The notes under the pieces were generated by a model, which did not search any database, was not told where the DNA came from, and saw only the letters and a list, made by a program, of their open reading frames with translations. Below, one piece after another: positions 44,536 through 57,297 of a stretch of 64,000 nucleotides of DNA. Position 1 is the first letter of the stretch. Every line of letters starts with the position of its first letter. The DNA comes from Trichodelitschia bisporula (Eukaryota; Ascomycota; Dothideomycetes; Phaeotrichales; Phaeotrichaceae), in contig ML996703.1 in assembly GCA_010356995.1 (NCBI GenBank), positions 620,001-684,000 of the forward strand. The letters are read 5' to 3'. The position numbers were made by a program, and so were the translations under genes.

Positions 44536-45865
44536 CTCGCGCCTGGTCTGTGTATGTAGTAATGACAACACTGGTAGGGATGAGGCTCTCTTGACTCCAA
44601 TTCTTAGTGTTTGAACTTGTGAATCGTGATGTACGTGTGGAAGGGATGCGAGGATCCTTGCTCCACATTACCAAATGCGAAATATTAACCTGAGCTGTGG
44701 CGGCGATCTCGTGGTCAAGGGGAATCCTTTCGATCCCTTTTCCCTCTGGTTTTACATGTTCCCATCGGCAGGGGACATCTCCGGGGCTATGGGTGCATAA
44801 TTGACAATAGTTTGCGGTTGTACGATTTTGCGACAGACATGTTTGCACTTTGCATGATGCGCGAGAGTTGCGAGATGGGACAAGAAAAAGGATGACGCAA
44901 TGGACGGTGAGATGTGAGCTGAAGGTAGGCTGGATGCACGGCATGACCGACAAAGAGCATCAACTGTCCTATCGGAGAATATCCGTTGTTTGCGCAAGAA
45001 GCACCTGCAGCACTTAATCGAGGTACTGCTGCACTGCGTGGCGGGGAGCCCCTACTGCGTACTGCAGTGTCAGGGGAAGGCGGGCGGCCACTGACGGCAT
45101 GGCTCGTCGACGACTTTGCTCTCTCTCTTTTGCACCTGCAGCACGGTTACAAGCTTGCAGCGGGCGGTTGTGCGAGGGGAGAGCTGCAGACTTGCAACGG
45201 CATTGTTCCGTGGCTTTTTTTTTTCGTTACTTCGTGTGGAGTGTCGGAGTGAGGGGGATGAGTTGGTGGGTAAATGGGAGGGGAAAACGTTGGAGGTTGG
45301 TTGGTCCGATGGTCGGAGGGAAGTGATTTGCTTTCATTTTGCTCGCGGCGTATGGGAAGAGGAGGAAGGGAAATGGACGAGTGGGACGTACATCCGTAGA
45401 TGGATGTTTGCTGGAGGGACGTATCTTTCTGGTCGACTAGTGAGATTCTCTAATATCCTTTGTACATGAGCGGAACACAGCATCACGAAGTGGAGTTCGT
45501 AGACGCTATGCTTCAACTATGTACCGTAGTGGAGAGACGCTAAAATTTACTGGGGGGAGGAGAGGGGGGCCCACTGGGGGGGAAGTTCCAGGGGGGGGGG
45601 GGGGCGATGTCGCGCGTTTGAGGAGTCCGACGAAGATGAAAAAAGAAGACTCCACGCCGTTGAATTGGTCGAATCAGACAAAGGTAGATATGTAAAAGGA
45701 TTGGGAGGCCTCTTTTCTCACTCTCACTCTTTCTAAATTCTAATTCATGCACTTTTACAACGGCGGTTAGCAGAGAGAGGAGGCCGAATTCGTGGATATT
45801 CCTATCCTGGTCCTATTCCTGGTGTCGCTCTGTCCAGGATAGATCAATAGGCTGTGGTGTTACGG

Positions 45866-45995
45866 AGAGAGAGTGAAAGAGAGAGAGTGTGTGAAAGAGA
45901 AGAGAGAGGGAAGAGAGAGAGAGAGAGGGAAGAGAGAGAGAGAGAGAGAAAATAGCCGTGAGGCAAAGGTAGACACAGAGACGCAGAGAGAGAGA
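45866..45995 (+). repeat. (GA)n-rich purine tract
   Basis: Runs of GAGAGAGA interrupted by GGAA and GTG units over roughly 130 bp, upstream of the Sel1-repeat gene. Typical of fungal promoters and length-variable. Confidence 0.8.
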
Positions 45996-46105
45996 GAGCC
46001 GTGCCCTCCTCCGCTAAACCTCCTACCACCCCCCCCCCTCCCTCCCAAAGGTCAATCTCAACTCCAAACCTCTCCTCCCAAAACCTCAACTCCAAAACCT
46101 CTCAT

Positions 46106-46131
46106 CATTCTTCCAACACAAACACACACAC

Positions 46132-46179
<48 letters not shown>
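46106..46179 (+). repeat. (CA)n microsatellite with internal (CG)n
   Basis: ACACACAC run, a short CGCGCGCG centre, then a second ACAC run of more than 30 bases. Alternating purine-pyrimidine throughout, so it is capable of Z-DNA. Lies about 480 bp before the start codon at 46658. Confidence 0.85.
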
Positions 46180-46180
<1 letters not shown>

Positions 46181-46657
46181 ACACTCAATCACTCTTTGTC
46201 TCTTCTTCCTTCTTTTCTTATCTCATCCCACCACATACCAACATTCGCTCCTCCCGTTCCCTTGTTCCAATCCTTTGCACTACAACGCGCCTTAGGCCCG
46301 CTCAGCCCACGCAACCCACGCAACCCTGCTGCGTATCCAACGTCTCTTTCGTCGCCAACTCGCCACATTCGCAAAGACTCAGCCTCCCCTCGCCGGACGT
46401 CGCCAGGCCAAGTCTCTTCTGCAGCGCCCCTCACCTTCTCCGTTGCCCTATGTCAGCCCGCGCTCTCGACTTCTCTGTCCGACAACCTGCGCGGTCGACT
46501 CCTCGGTGTCAGGTACATTAACCGCCGCTGCACTCGACGCGCTCTGTCCTTCACCTATCCTTCAATTCTATTCACCGCAGGCGAAAGCAACACCTTTGAC
46601 GAACTCCACAATTCTCCTTTCCTTTCTCTGCTGCCAGCCAGCACTCGGCAAACAAAC

Positions 46658-48826
46658 ATGGCAGACCGTCCGGATTTCATCGATCTGCCCAAGAGCCCCT
46701 TCGACCCCGTCTCTCGCCCGCTGTACACGTCACACAGCGCCTTGTCTACACCCGATGTCGCCTACCCCCCCGCCATGTCGCCGCTCGACGCTCTCGCTTT
46801 CCAGGGACGCCTTCTGGCCGCCAAGTTCGAGGAGGAAAGCCGCAAGGGTCGGCGCATGAGTCGTCTCCCGACCACGACTGTCGTCAACGAATTCGCGAAA
46901 ACGCGCCCAACATACTTTCGTGGAACGTCTGATCAGTCCGCTGGGGAAGAGTCGGCTGAGGATGCGCCCAAGAGCCCGAGGGAGGTCAACCCGGAGAACC
47001 GGCCGATGTCGACTCACCCGAGCATCCACTCTGATGGAGACCTGTTGTCGCCATTCGGGCGTAATGCGCAATTCCAGAACACTCTCTCGCACATTCATGA
47101 ACACGACCACGAGGCCGAGCCGAGTGGTTACTTTTCCCTACCCCGAAGCCATTCGCCGGAGCAGATGGAGACACCTTTGGCGGGTAGCTTCAAACGGCCC
47201 GTACCACCACCGTCGCAAGTCATCAGACAAGGCCCCGCAAAGCAGAGTCCCGCACCTGTCATCTTCTCTCACAAGACGTCTACACTTGTGCCCCCTAGTC
47301 CACCTGGCGGAACCTTCTTCCTCAGTGGGTCACCGAGCATACGTGCGTTGATGGAAAACCCAGAAGACATTGACCATCTTTCCCTCGGCGGATCGCCCGA
47401 CCCGCTGCAGGTTCGGCTTCCTCTTTCACCTTTCTATCCCCAAATACCGCGCTCTCCGTCTCTAGCATCCGAACGCTCGGTCGGCAGCTCCGGACTGCCG
47501 CGGCCGTCGTTCAATTACTCCCGTCCTCTGAGCCGGAGCAGGGGCCCTTCTTTTGAAACGAAGCGCTTTCAACCGACGGGCCTCAATCGTGCAGATACTG
47601 GTGGCAGCGGCAGCTCACGTCCGTCGCTGGATGTGCCTTCAAGGCAAGACACTGGTGACTTGCCGCTGACCCCCGCGACGAACGACATCCCTCACACTCC
47701 TTTGAGCATGACCGGCGAAGCCTTTTTCGACGCTTCCGAGGCTCCGCCATCGGCATCGTACACTTACGCCAAATACTCCCTACCGCGTAGCAAAGATCCA
47801 AAGCGAGAGTCTATTGGGGCGGAAGAATTTTTGAACCGGCAGATCCGGTGGGACAATGATAACGCCGAGACGGAGGCCGTTCTTGCTCTGCCCACGCTCA
47901 ACGAACTCTCCCTAACACCGCCCGTCTCACGCGCCGGACCCCTCCCCACTCTTACCCCTCCAACTTCGTCACACTCGGAAGCGCCCTCTAAGAGCCGGTC
48001 CAAGCATCGCCCTGCCGATATCACCATCCCGCCCCGCTTTCCAGAGAGCTCCTCACCGCGTCGCAAGGCTCAGTCCAAACCTGTCATCGCCGAAATGACG
48101 CCGGAGATGCATCTTGAGAAAGGTATCGAATGCCACGAAAACGGAGCGGTACAGGAGTCGACCTACCATTTCCGACTCGCGGCCAAGGCAGGTCTGCCAA
48201 CAGCCATGGTACTCTACGCACTCGCGTGTCGGCACGGTTGGGGCATGCGGCCAAACCCTGCGGACGCCATAATGTGGCTGCAAAAGGCTATCAGCTCATC
48301 CAAGCTCGAGGTGGCGGATGACGAGGCTACGGTGCAGCAGGGCCGGCAGACCGATCCGCTGGACCGCGCAAAGCACAAGGCGCAATTTGCGCTGGGAGCC
48401 TATGAGCTGGGCATGAGCTACATGAAGGGATGGGGCGTGGCGGTCGACAAGCTGGCTGCGCTGCACTGCTTTGAGATCGCAGGGCAGTGGGGGGATGCAG
48501 ACGCCTTGACGGAAGCCGCGTCCTGCTATGCCGAGGGGGTAGGGTGCAAGAAAGATATGAAGAAGGCGGCGAGGTTGTACCGTGAGGCAGAGAAGATGGG
48601 AACGAGCATAGCGGGCAATAGCTGGTGAGTCTCCTTACCTGTGTGAGCAGAGCTGGAACTAATGGGCTGCAGGATATACAAAGAAAAGTACCTCGACGAC
48701 GCTGCCAGCGAGCGGTCTGGACGTTCTGGACGGTCGACGTCCCGGAAAGACGCGAGCGACAGCAAGAAGCGCGACAAATCGCGAACGCGTACTTTCTTTG
48801 GCCGCAAGAAGTCGTCAGCCTCATGA
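46658..48826 (+). CDS. Sel1-repeat protein, Nif1/DSF2-like cell-cycle regulator
   Basis: Exons 46658-48624 and 48673-48826, with a 48-bp intron (GTGAGT...ACTAAT...TGCAG) joining AGNSW to IYKEKYLD; 706 residues. Start MADRPDFIDLPKSPFDPVSRPLY. The first 470 residues are disordered and rich in Ser-Pro/Thr-Pro sites (candidate CDK/MAPK targets). From about 480 comes a solenoid of Sel1-like repeats (MHLEKGIECHENGAVQEST, MVLYALACRHGWGM, AQFALGAYELGMSYMKGWG, AASCYAEGVGCKKDMKKAA). The C-terminal tail is basic and ends TRTFFGRKKSSAS, a conserved-looking ending. This layout matches fission yeast Nif1, which binds the Nim1/Cdr1 kinase and delays mitosis, and its filamentous-fungal homologues. Chitin synthase activators (Skt5/Chs4) also carry Sel1 repeats but have more of them and a CaaX end, which is absent here. 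Family firm, exact role inferred. Confidence 0.83.
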
Positions 48827-51800
48827 GTCATCAACTGCGGTACACTCTGTTCAGAGCACATTCCCCTGCATATTCCTCTGTGGATAGATCGATTTGAGCT
48901 TGCCGCCTTCATTCCTACGCCTGGCCCAATAGCAACTTCTATTCTTGTGATTCTGGAAGTACGATGAGCGAGCTCTGGTCATGTTTGTACAACCTCGAAG
49001 GTGCCATTTGACATGTTCTCTTTTCTACTCTGCTGGTTTGGGGGGCCTTGGGGCCATAGTGTGGTTTCGGTGTTTCTATTTGGCGCTACTCCTGTCATAC
49101 CTCGTTTGCATGTACTCGTCTCGACTAATACGCTATGATATCCAGACCTCTAGACGAGAGAGGCAGGCGTTTCTGCGGCGACTTTCTCGATTCATTCACA
49201 AGCCTGGCGTTTTTGTTTCATGGGTCAGGGGGGTGGGTCCGGAGGATTGGAGGAGGGCGGAGTTACATTTCTTTACAATTTACCTGTTTCAGCGGGTTGA
49301 AGCATTGTTGCTGGCTGGGAAAAATTGGCGGAGGGGGCATTTGTGGGGAGGACTGTGGGGTCGTAGCATTCAGCAGGTTGCATGTAGGCTGAAATCTTTG
49401 CGCCGACGAGTTACCGGCGGATGTCAACGGTTGGCTAGTGTGACTTTGTGCCTGGTGAAGGGTTGTTGTCAGCTCTCGTGACAAGCATCGTGGCTTTGGG
49501 TTTGTAAAGGCCCCCCTCGACTGTCAAGTCTTTGTGCCTGGGCAAAGGCTTTCCCTCAGCTGCCATGACCCAACTCTCTGCCCTCGAATCCACCTGATTA
49601 GCGCATCCCGTACATGGCTCAGCTCCACCTAACGCTAACAATGACATCGGCACACAAAGCACTCGGGTACATCTTGACACGCCTGAACTCAATGCGCGCA
49701 GGAGTCACGCGAACTGAAGCATTGGACGCTAACACAGCTTAGGCATTTCCTGCATCGCTAAATTTATTCTTACGGTACACCGGCAAGACCGGCCGGTCAT
49801 CGGCCGGCCGAGCCTTCGTCACCGGTCTCGAGCTCTGGGCAGCGAGAAAAGTCGAGGTCGGCCCGGCCGATGTGGCGTTGCGGCGCAGTCACGCTTCCAA
49901 GACGGACGAACATACGATAGTGAAAGCTGCGAGACTTTTGACTTTGACCTTTGGAGTACGCGGAGAGTTGCGATTTGTGGAAGGTAATGCCGGTTTCTTC
50001 TGGAACGGAAACTAGCTTTTCTAGGTGGATCTGAGCGTGGGGTTGTTGGGAGGGGAGGCTGGTGTTAGGCGGTTGGCTATTAGCGGTGGGAGTCAGCCTT
50101 GTCGTCTGCGGACCTGGGTTGGGATGCCGCTGCTCCCCGGATCGGGACGCCACGCTTATCGCTTATGGATGCAGTGACGTCGATGCTGGCTTTAGCTTTG
50201 GCTTCGAGAAGGTAGGGTTTGACGAGTGGGGTCGAAGAAGGCTAAGGGGTGTGCTATGTGTGCTACGCTATGGGCGGGGAGGGGGTGTATGCTGCGATAA
50301 GGGAGTGGATAGGATTCGGAAATCGACGATGCTGTGAACTCTGCAGGATGGAGGGGGATCAGACCAGACCCAGCACGCATATCCGCCCCTTCCTTCCCGT
50401 CCTTTCAGGTTCCCAAGCAGCGGCACCGGGTCGGGGGAGGAGCTGCGCTGGGAAGGCCGCCGACCCGACGTCGCACCGGCCCGGGAAGGTGCCTAAACGG
50501 GTACACCCAGGGTTCCGAGCTTGCGGGAGTTGGATCCCGAAGGCGATCGCATCCAGCGGAAGCATATTCGCTCGCAGTAACGGGTGCACGGCACCGGCGA
50601 TGACCCTAACCGTCGAGCGCCCGCTCGCGCGCCAGAATCAGAGAGCCAGCGAATGCCCCCGACAGACTCCGAAACCGGGCCTCCTGAGCCGGCAACTGCA
50701 GAACATGGTGACATACCGGCGCATATTCGGGGCGCACATCACATCCCCAATCTCTCACACAACAGACCAGCAGCCAGAAGCCGGGATTGCGCTTCCACTG
50801 TTCGCAGGATTTATGGCAAGGCGACGATCGACAGCGTAGGAGCTCAGGTTACACAGCATGCCACGCGCAAGGCCCCCTGACGCCGGGGATAAATGAGCAC
50901 CTCACGGCCCAGGCAAAGCGATCGACATCAGTGCGGTCAGCAGTGCCGGGTTCTCTGGCGCGCTTTCCCACCGGGGTGTCTTAGGGGGAGGCCTGGATGG
51001 GACGGGGGAGAAGAGAGATAGTAGTATGCTCTCCGTGGAGAGTGCATTTACGTATATACATGAAGGCAGTGCGTTTTGCTCCTAGGCGCATGGCTTCAGC
51101 ACTATACCTACGTTTTTGTGGGTTGAATCCGCAGACCTGGGCTACGAAGCGGTGGGGTGGCGAACGCTACTGTATATACGACTATCCGCGCGTTTCACGC
51201 GAGTCGCGGAACGCGCTGCAATATCGAAGTACCCGGGGCTGGGCTCGCCGTTTCATGCGAGCGGAGGCAGCGGCCGGGAGGACCCGAAATATAGTTTTTG
51301 GGGAGGGCGGGGAGGGAGATGGAGGAGTGCGCGAATCCAAATCCGTGTCGCGATGCCGTGGCCGAGGCTCATGTGAGGGCTGGGCTGGGCAACGAACGGT
51401 TGGCTTTTGCGGGGACCGGGTCGGAGAGGGGTGGGAGTACAGTACCTGCCTAAAGGTTGCAGCGACGGTTGATTTAGAGGCTTGGAGCTGTGGTGGAAGA
51501 CGGCGCATGTGAATGTGCGACAATGCGGTGCGACGGATGCTGCATCGGCGCGCCTTCTGGAAGCGGAGGATGGTCGGGAGTGGCATCCTGGTAAGCATGG
51601 CAACAGGAACGCGTGTTTGGAGAGAGCTTAATAGGATCGTGGGATCATAAGAGGGCATGTAGAGGACGTGGAGGCTATGCATTGAACATTTGGAAATGAG
51701 GATTCGTGATGCACCATCGCCGACGTTGCATGCCCGCGTGGCACCCACGACATCCCGCGGCGGCGGGACATTGTGCGGTTGGCAGATCGACGGCAACCCG

Positions 51801-54403
51801 AGCGAGGGCATGGGTCGGCATGGTCCGGGATGGCTGGATACGGGGATCAAATTCCTTTCGAGGGCCGAGAGGAGAAGGTTGGCGGGGCCGCCTTTTCGTA
51901 TCATTTAATGACGTGCAGGGCTGCCTCACAGAACGTCAGAGGGGTGAAGGGTTAGGAGAGGGGAAAAAGACATGGGGAAGAAAGGGGGCTGACGGCGCCA
52001 AACAGCCTTCCGATCTTGGGCATCTTGGACAGATTTTAGCTTTCCCGGACTGCTTGAACGCTTTCCTTCGAATGACGAGAGAGTGGAGTGCCGAGGTTTC
52101 ATCGGCTTGCGCACGACATGGCTGGGTGGTGGCAGATTGCATTCGATATTCTGCGAGCGCCCACGGCTCACGAACCATGGCGATAGAAGCTGAAGAGACG
52201 CATGGCTTTTCAACGTCTAGACTGAAGGTGAGCAAGTGCGACGGTGAGGCAACGTCGTTCCGCCATCTGCCTGGACAATGGAGAAGTGGGCAGGAAACAC
52301 GAAGGAGTAAAAAGGAAAAAGGAGGGAATTGCAGATAGACGTCTCCGGTCAAGTCGCGTGCTTTGACCTGTTGTTGCACTCGTCACTGTCAGCACGCCCG
52401 CGACGTGAGCGGCGACCAATGCGCTTGTGCAGCACGTCGAGATGCGGTTGCGGCTTCGTCACTGGCCCATCTGCCGCGACTAGACCCGCCACCGGCGCAT
52501 GGCGACATGAGCCTCTCCCAATTGCCGGGCGTGACAGCGTTTTGCCCACGAGTTCGCCCACGCCGCGAGTTCCACGCGGGTTCCAATGGGAGAGCAGCAA
52601 GGGCGCGGAGACTTTGTGCGCCTCTTCAGTTGTGGACTCGGAGCACATCACGGGTACGGGAGTCTGGAGGTTGAGGCGCACGGCGGAGGTCGCCGTCGAG
52701 CGGTCAACGGTCAACGACTGGATGGCAGTGCTGATTGCGGAGAGCTGTCAACATTCAACATTCAATAATCGGAGCCGTGAGAGGCGAAGCAGCTGGTCTC
52801 TGTTGCTCCATCTGTTCTTGACTCTCTCTCACTAGCTTTTCTCGCTTCCATCTCGGCTTTCCAATGGTGAGGATCAGGCACCGTGCGACCATCTCGTAAT
52901 CCGTAATCCGCCTAGGATGCAGTGATGTGCGCCGACTCAAATGCTTCATTGCAACGCAAGGCAACCAAGGCACTAAGCTGACTCTTTTCCTCTATACACA
53001 AAGTACTTTCATCTACAGTAGTTTACAAGTCATGGAGTAGAGGTCGAGTAGAGGCTGCGTACTTTCCACCCATTGCGCCAGCATCGCTCTACCCCGGTGA
53101 TACATGGGCGATACCATCGGGGCGCATTCCTTTTAGCGGCCCTCCCCGCTGCGGCCCCACAAATTCGTGTAGGGGACACCCTCAACTGCTACTGTATGTA
53201 CCGGCTGTGTACCGTACGAAGTGTCTCATGGAGGGTACCCCCCTATTACAATGGGCGGGTCTAGGCAGTAGAGCCAGTCAGAGAGTCACTGAAGACGTTA
53301 AGGTTAACCAGAGGAGCCACTGGAAGAAGCCACTGAAGGCAGAGAGAGAGAGCGCCTGAAGCCGCCCCACTTCTCTTCCCCCAGTGATCCACTCTCCACC
53401 CCTCTCACCCCTCCTCTCCCTTGCCCCTGCCCCATGCCCCACCCAACCCCCGGCCGCAAGTCGCCGACCGAGCCCCAAAAGGCGCACCTCAAAGCCTTGC
53501 AAGCCACCAGCCTTCCCGTACAGCCTCTCATCCACCACCCCCCACCGTGATCTCATCTGCCGTCCTATGGGACAACATCAGACTCCCTTACTCTCACTCC
53601 CGATCTACTCTTCCTCCCTCTATCCCGCAGCGTAGTACTGTTCGAAAAGCCTCTACCACACCATGACCTATTACCCCCAAATCAGCCCTAGGGTTCCCCT
53701 GCTCTGCCCACGGATATTCTTGCTTCCAGCCAAAATGGCCTCCGTCGTCTCACCCAAAAACTCACCCCTCCCCCATATTCTACCCACCCCCAGACTTCAA
53801 TATACTCTTTTAATATCATCCCCTCCCTCAATCCTCTTCCCCCAAGAAAAGCGTGACCCCGTGAGAGCAAGCGGGGTTTCCCCATGGGTCAAAGCACAAT
53901 ACCGAGAACCTAACCTACTTTAACACGCCTGTTTAATCTACTCTGCGTTCGGTCTCCGCCTGATCGAAGGTCGAGCCTCTCTCTTGCACATAGTATCTAT
54001 TGTCCCGCGGCTCACCCTCTCTGTCCTTTCCTCTCCCCCGGCCCGCTGCCCTTCTCCCCTCATCCCGTCGAACATCATCGTCAATTGATCGTCTTGACGT
54101 CTCCCGTTCTCGACGTCTTCGCCCCCATTGTCACTGGAACATACTGTCATCTTGTCACGGCTGCTCCTACCACTTCCAGAACAGTCCCCGTTTCAAGCCT
54201 CTTCAAACGGACTGTTGCCTCCCGGAACGCCCGCTGCCGGTTTCTTCACGTCCTCTTGTCCCAACTGGGAAGCACACCGCCGGGACTGTCATCACAACCC
54301 CACACACTCCAAACACTTCACTCAGGGTCAGCACGCGCCCATATGTAGAGACGGCGAGAAGCATTGAGCCCAACGCCGCACCGCCGCGACCGGGCTGATC
54401 ATC
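48827..54403. other. Long gene-free interval
   Basis: About 5.6 kb with no exon I can support. The two longest frames (51182-51904 minus and 51706-52338 plus) partly overlap on opposite strands, have no domain and reflect GC-rich sequence. A GGCCGG-rich inverted-repeat cluster lies at about 49783-49810. From 53380 to 54400 the plus strand is C/T-rich with several short upstream open frames, consistent with a long promoter and leader of the receptor gene at 54404. Confidence 0.45.
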
Positions 54404-56272
54404 ATGACAACCGACGTCTCAACCTTGCAGGGCGGTTGTCCCGCGCCCTTCCTCGATGCCTCGCTATTTCCTAAGAGCTCTGGCAGTAAGCTCGCCTTGA
54501 ATCCCGGTGCACTGTGGACATTGCCGCTGACGCCGTCTAGATATCGCTGGCAGGCTATGTGCGCCGGTAGAACAGCTTCCGGGAAAACCAGTGTGCTGCA
54601 TACCATGCCCGGCGACGGAGTGGGTCTTTCCACCGCGTGAGTTTGCCCCACTGCTCCCTTCAGATAGCAACTGACGGCGCAAAGGCTTCCAGACATGGTA
54701 CCGGATATCGGAATCCCTAAGCGCAATTGGCCTCGTCATGTGCATTTTCCTCCTCCTCTCATGGACCTTCCTCCCAGTCGAGAAGACACGTCGACACTAC
54801 CTCAGCATATGCCTTGTGATAGGCATCATCCTCGAAGCAGTAAGTCGGCGATGGATTGTGTCACGCGACACGATTGTACGTTGTTGCTAATGCCACTAGC
54901 TCGCATTTGTGGTACCACTGGGAGTAAAGCCTCAGCAGTGTTACGACGCCATAACCCCAAATGATATGTACTCAAACCTCACTTGTGCCTTCTCCGGCGC
55001 TTTCATCGTCGGTGGCGGATTGACTGTCACCGTGTGGAGTATGGCGCCACTTGTGCGACTTAGGGTTCGTGGCTGACTCTGGACAGTTTTCATCCGCGCT
55101 CTTTCCATGCATCTTCAGATCTGCTGGGATATCGTCCCCGGCAAGAAGTACTTCTACGTCTCTCAAGTCCTCGGCTGGGGAATCGCAGCCATTCTCTTCA
55201 CTGTCACCATGACCATCACAGGCGTGTCGTTCCGCTTCGGCGACGCCTGCCACGTCAATTCTCACAACTCCATGGCCGACTTTTGGGGACCCTTGCTCGG
55301 GATCTCCACTGGTGCGGGCGTGGTCCAGATCATGACGTGAGTAGCGCAACCTTCGACTACTACAAGTGCCAGACACTCACGTGCTCCAGTTTCATGTACT
55401 GTATCAAAGTCTACCTCCGCAACATGTGGAGCGACCAGCGCACCGACACAGGCAACAGCTCCGGCCTGCCCTCGTACAACTCCAGCATGCACGTGCAATC
55501 CGCACGCGCCGTCTACCAACGCGTAACCAAAGTCCTCTGGCTACAATGGCGCAGTATAACCATCGTCATCTTCCTGCTCGTCGACGTCATCTTCCTCGCC
55601 ATCGTCTGGGTGCAACTCGACAACGCCGTCGACCGCGCGGCGGACGGCAAGCTCGAGCGCTTCATGCCCTTCCTCCTCTGCCTCTTCACCAGCCAGGGCG
55701 ACAAGGAGAAGTGCTACAAAGCGGGACAAGAAGCGCTCGTCAACGAGAGCACCGCCATCGCAATGTTGATGCTCCTCTCACTCACGGGGGTCCAGACGGG
55801 GCTCATGATGTCCCGCACATCAATGTTCGTAGCGTGGTACGACCTCTTCCGCCGTAAAGTGACCCGCAAGCGCGAATTCGTCTCCCTCGACGCCAAGCGC
55901 TTCAGCAACGACGCTCGCGCCTTCGAACTCCGCAAGGTGACCTCGCCCTCGGCTATGCGCTCCCCGGCCACCGCCGACGACGCCGAGCGGAAGGGTCCCG
56001 CCTCCCCGCCCGGGTATTATCCCGGCCCCGGTGGCGCGCCGCTGGGTGATGCCGAGCGCGCGTATCGCAAGCCGACGATGAGTTTCTCGGGCCCGAGGCC
56101 GCCGAGCCGTACGGGACCTGGGGGACGGGAGTGGAATCCTGAGGAGACGTTTGCGAGGGGAGGGCTTGGGCTTAATCCGCCCGAGAGTCCGGTTAGGGAT
56201 AGCTTTGGCAGTGTGGGGGAGAAGGCTAGTCGGACGTATACGGGGGGGAGTGGAAGTGTACGCAAGGGATGA
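54404..56272 (+). CDS. Fungal Frizzled/Smoothened-like seven-transmembrane receptor
   Basis: Plasma-membrane protein of the fungal Frizzled/Smoothened-like GPCR group; ligand unknown. Six exons: 54404-54485, 54541-54636, 54685-54839, 54900-55038, 55087-55336 and 55390-56272; introns 48-60 bp; 534 residues. A short extracellular N-terminus has paired Cys motifs (GGCPAPFL; CAPVEQLPGKPVCCIPCP; ATEWVFPP). Helices lie at about 71-89, 98-118, 140-164, 182-203, 222-248, 295-316 and 360-381. Landmark segments are SWTFLPVEKTRRHYLS, QQCYDAITPNDMYSNLTCA, RALSMHLQICWDIVPG, GVSFRFGDACHVN, DFWGPLLG and YCIKVYL. The cytoplasmic tail (about 390-534) is disordered and rich in Pro/Ser/Arg. The Wnt-binding cysteine-rich domain of animal Frizzleds is absent. 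All junctions restore conserved blocks. Tail-to-tail with the F-box gene. Confidence 0.92.
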
Positions 56273-57297
56273 GGACGATTTGTTTGATATCGTGGGATTC
56301 GCGACGGATGAACGGCGTGGGGGATTTCTGGCTTGTAGCGCGGCGTTTGGGCGTTGCCTCTGTGATCTATGTGGTGGATATCCGGGATGGAATGGTGTGC
56401 ATGGAGGCCGCAGCGCCGACTCACCTTTGAGTGGGGCGCGTGTACATACCGACCTCTTCTCCTCCCCAAAGAAGTGGAGGAGAGCGGTAATTTTCTTCGT
56501 CTTAGCTCTTTCGCCCTCCATGGGGCCTGTACCGAGTCCAAAAAACGGCATCATTGTGCCAAATACCAGATTCACCGTTTGCCCAAGCAAGCCAACGCTC
56601 ATATCATCCACGCAGGCACTGTGACCACGAACTACCGATTACGCACACGACTACCGATCTCCACTCCCGCAATCCCCCGGCCCAGCCGCATACAACCCTC
56701 AGGGTAGCGCGCGGGCCGGGGCCCGGTGTATATAGCACGACACCCTCCCGCCCCCCCGGGATGGTCAATATCCAACAACAAGGGCCGAGAAACGCTCGGG
56801 ATGCGCGCCGCAATGAGGGTTCGTCTTGTTCCTCGGTTTGCGGCGGAGCCGGGGCGCACATGACTTTGGTGTGGTGTGGTGTGGTGACGCAACCTCTTGC
56901 ATATTGAATGTTGGAGGAGGTTGGTGAGTATAAAAGGCGATTGTTAGGAGGGAAGGTGCCGTCCGCTATCGTGGGGTCCTAAAGTGAAAGCCGGGGGGGG
57001 CCTTGAGCGTCCTATCCAGGTTTAGGACGGTGATCCTGCTTGTCTATTGTTCTGAAGTCGCCCAAGCCTCACACACCCTTCACGATGCCAGAATGAAGTC
57101 AGTGGTACGTATTGTGCGAGTCGCTAAGAAGTGGGTATAGTAAAGCCATACAATGAAATGATCAACGATGCAACCATATCGCCGCCGTCCAGCACTTTTT
57201 CCCCCAAATGCGATGGGCCTCCATGACTAAAGCGACCAAAACCCCAGCAGATAAAGCAGAAAATCAAACACCAAGAATGCCCATCAGCCAAAAAAAT
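56273..57297. other. Convergent intergenic region, no supported gene
   Basis: Lies between the stop codons of the receptor and F-box genes. Antisense frames over the end of the receptor gene are shadows. No hairpin-T-run or RNA gene was recognised. Confidence 0.5.

Larger units (their letters stand above)
44536..46657. other. Long intergenic region with simple repeats; leader of the Sel1-repeat gene
   Basis: No gene supported. Contains a G-run (about 45587-45603), a GA-rich tract, a CA tract and a long C/T-rich leader (46180-46640). An open frame continues the downstream gene's frame back to about 46001 through the CA tract, but it has no ATG, so it is regarded as untranslated leader. Confidence 0.5.

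Noticed and set aside
46001-46657. In-frame N-terminal extension of the Sel1-repeat protein through the CA microsatellite (Thr-His repeats).
   Set aside because: No ATG in the extension; the sequence is a C/T-rich leader and the ATG at 46658 fits the family start.
51182-52338. Partly overlapping long open frames on both strands (240 and 210 codons).
   Set aside because: Antisense pair in GC-rich sequence, no domain, no splice logic; best explained by GC bias.
55820-56611. Long minus-strand frame over the end of the receptor gene.
   Set aside because: Shadow of the GC-rich coding tail on the other strand.
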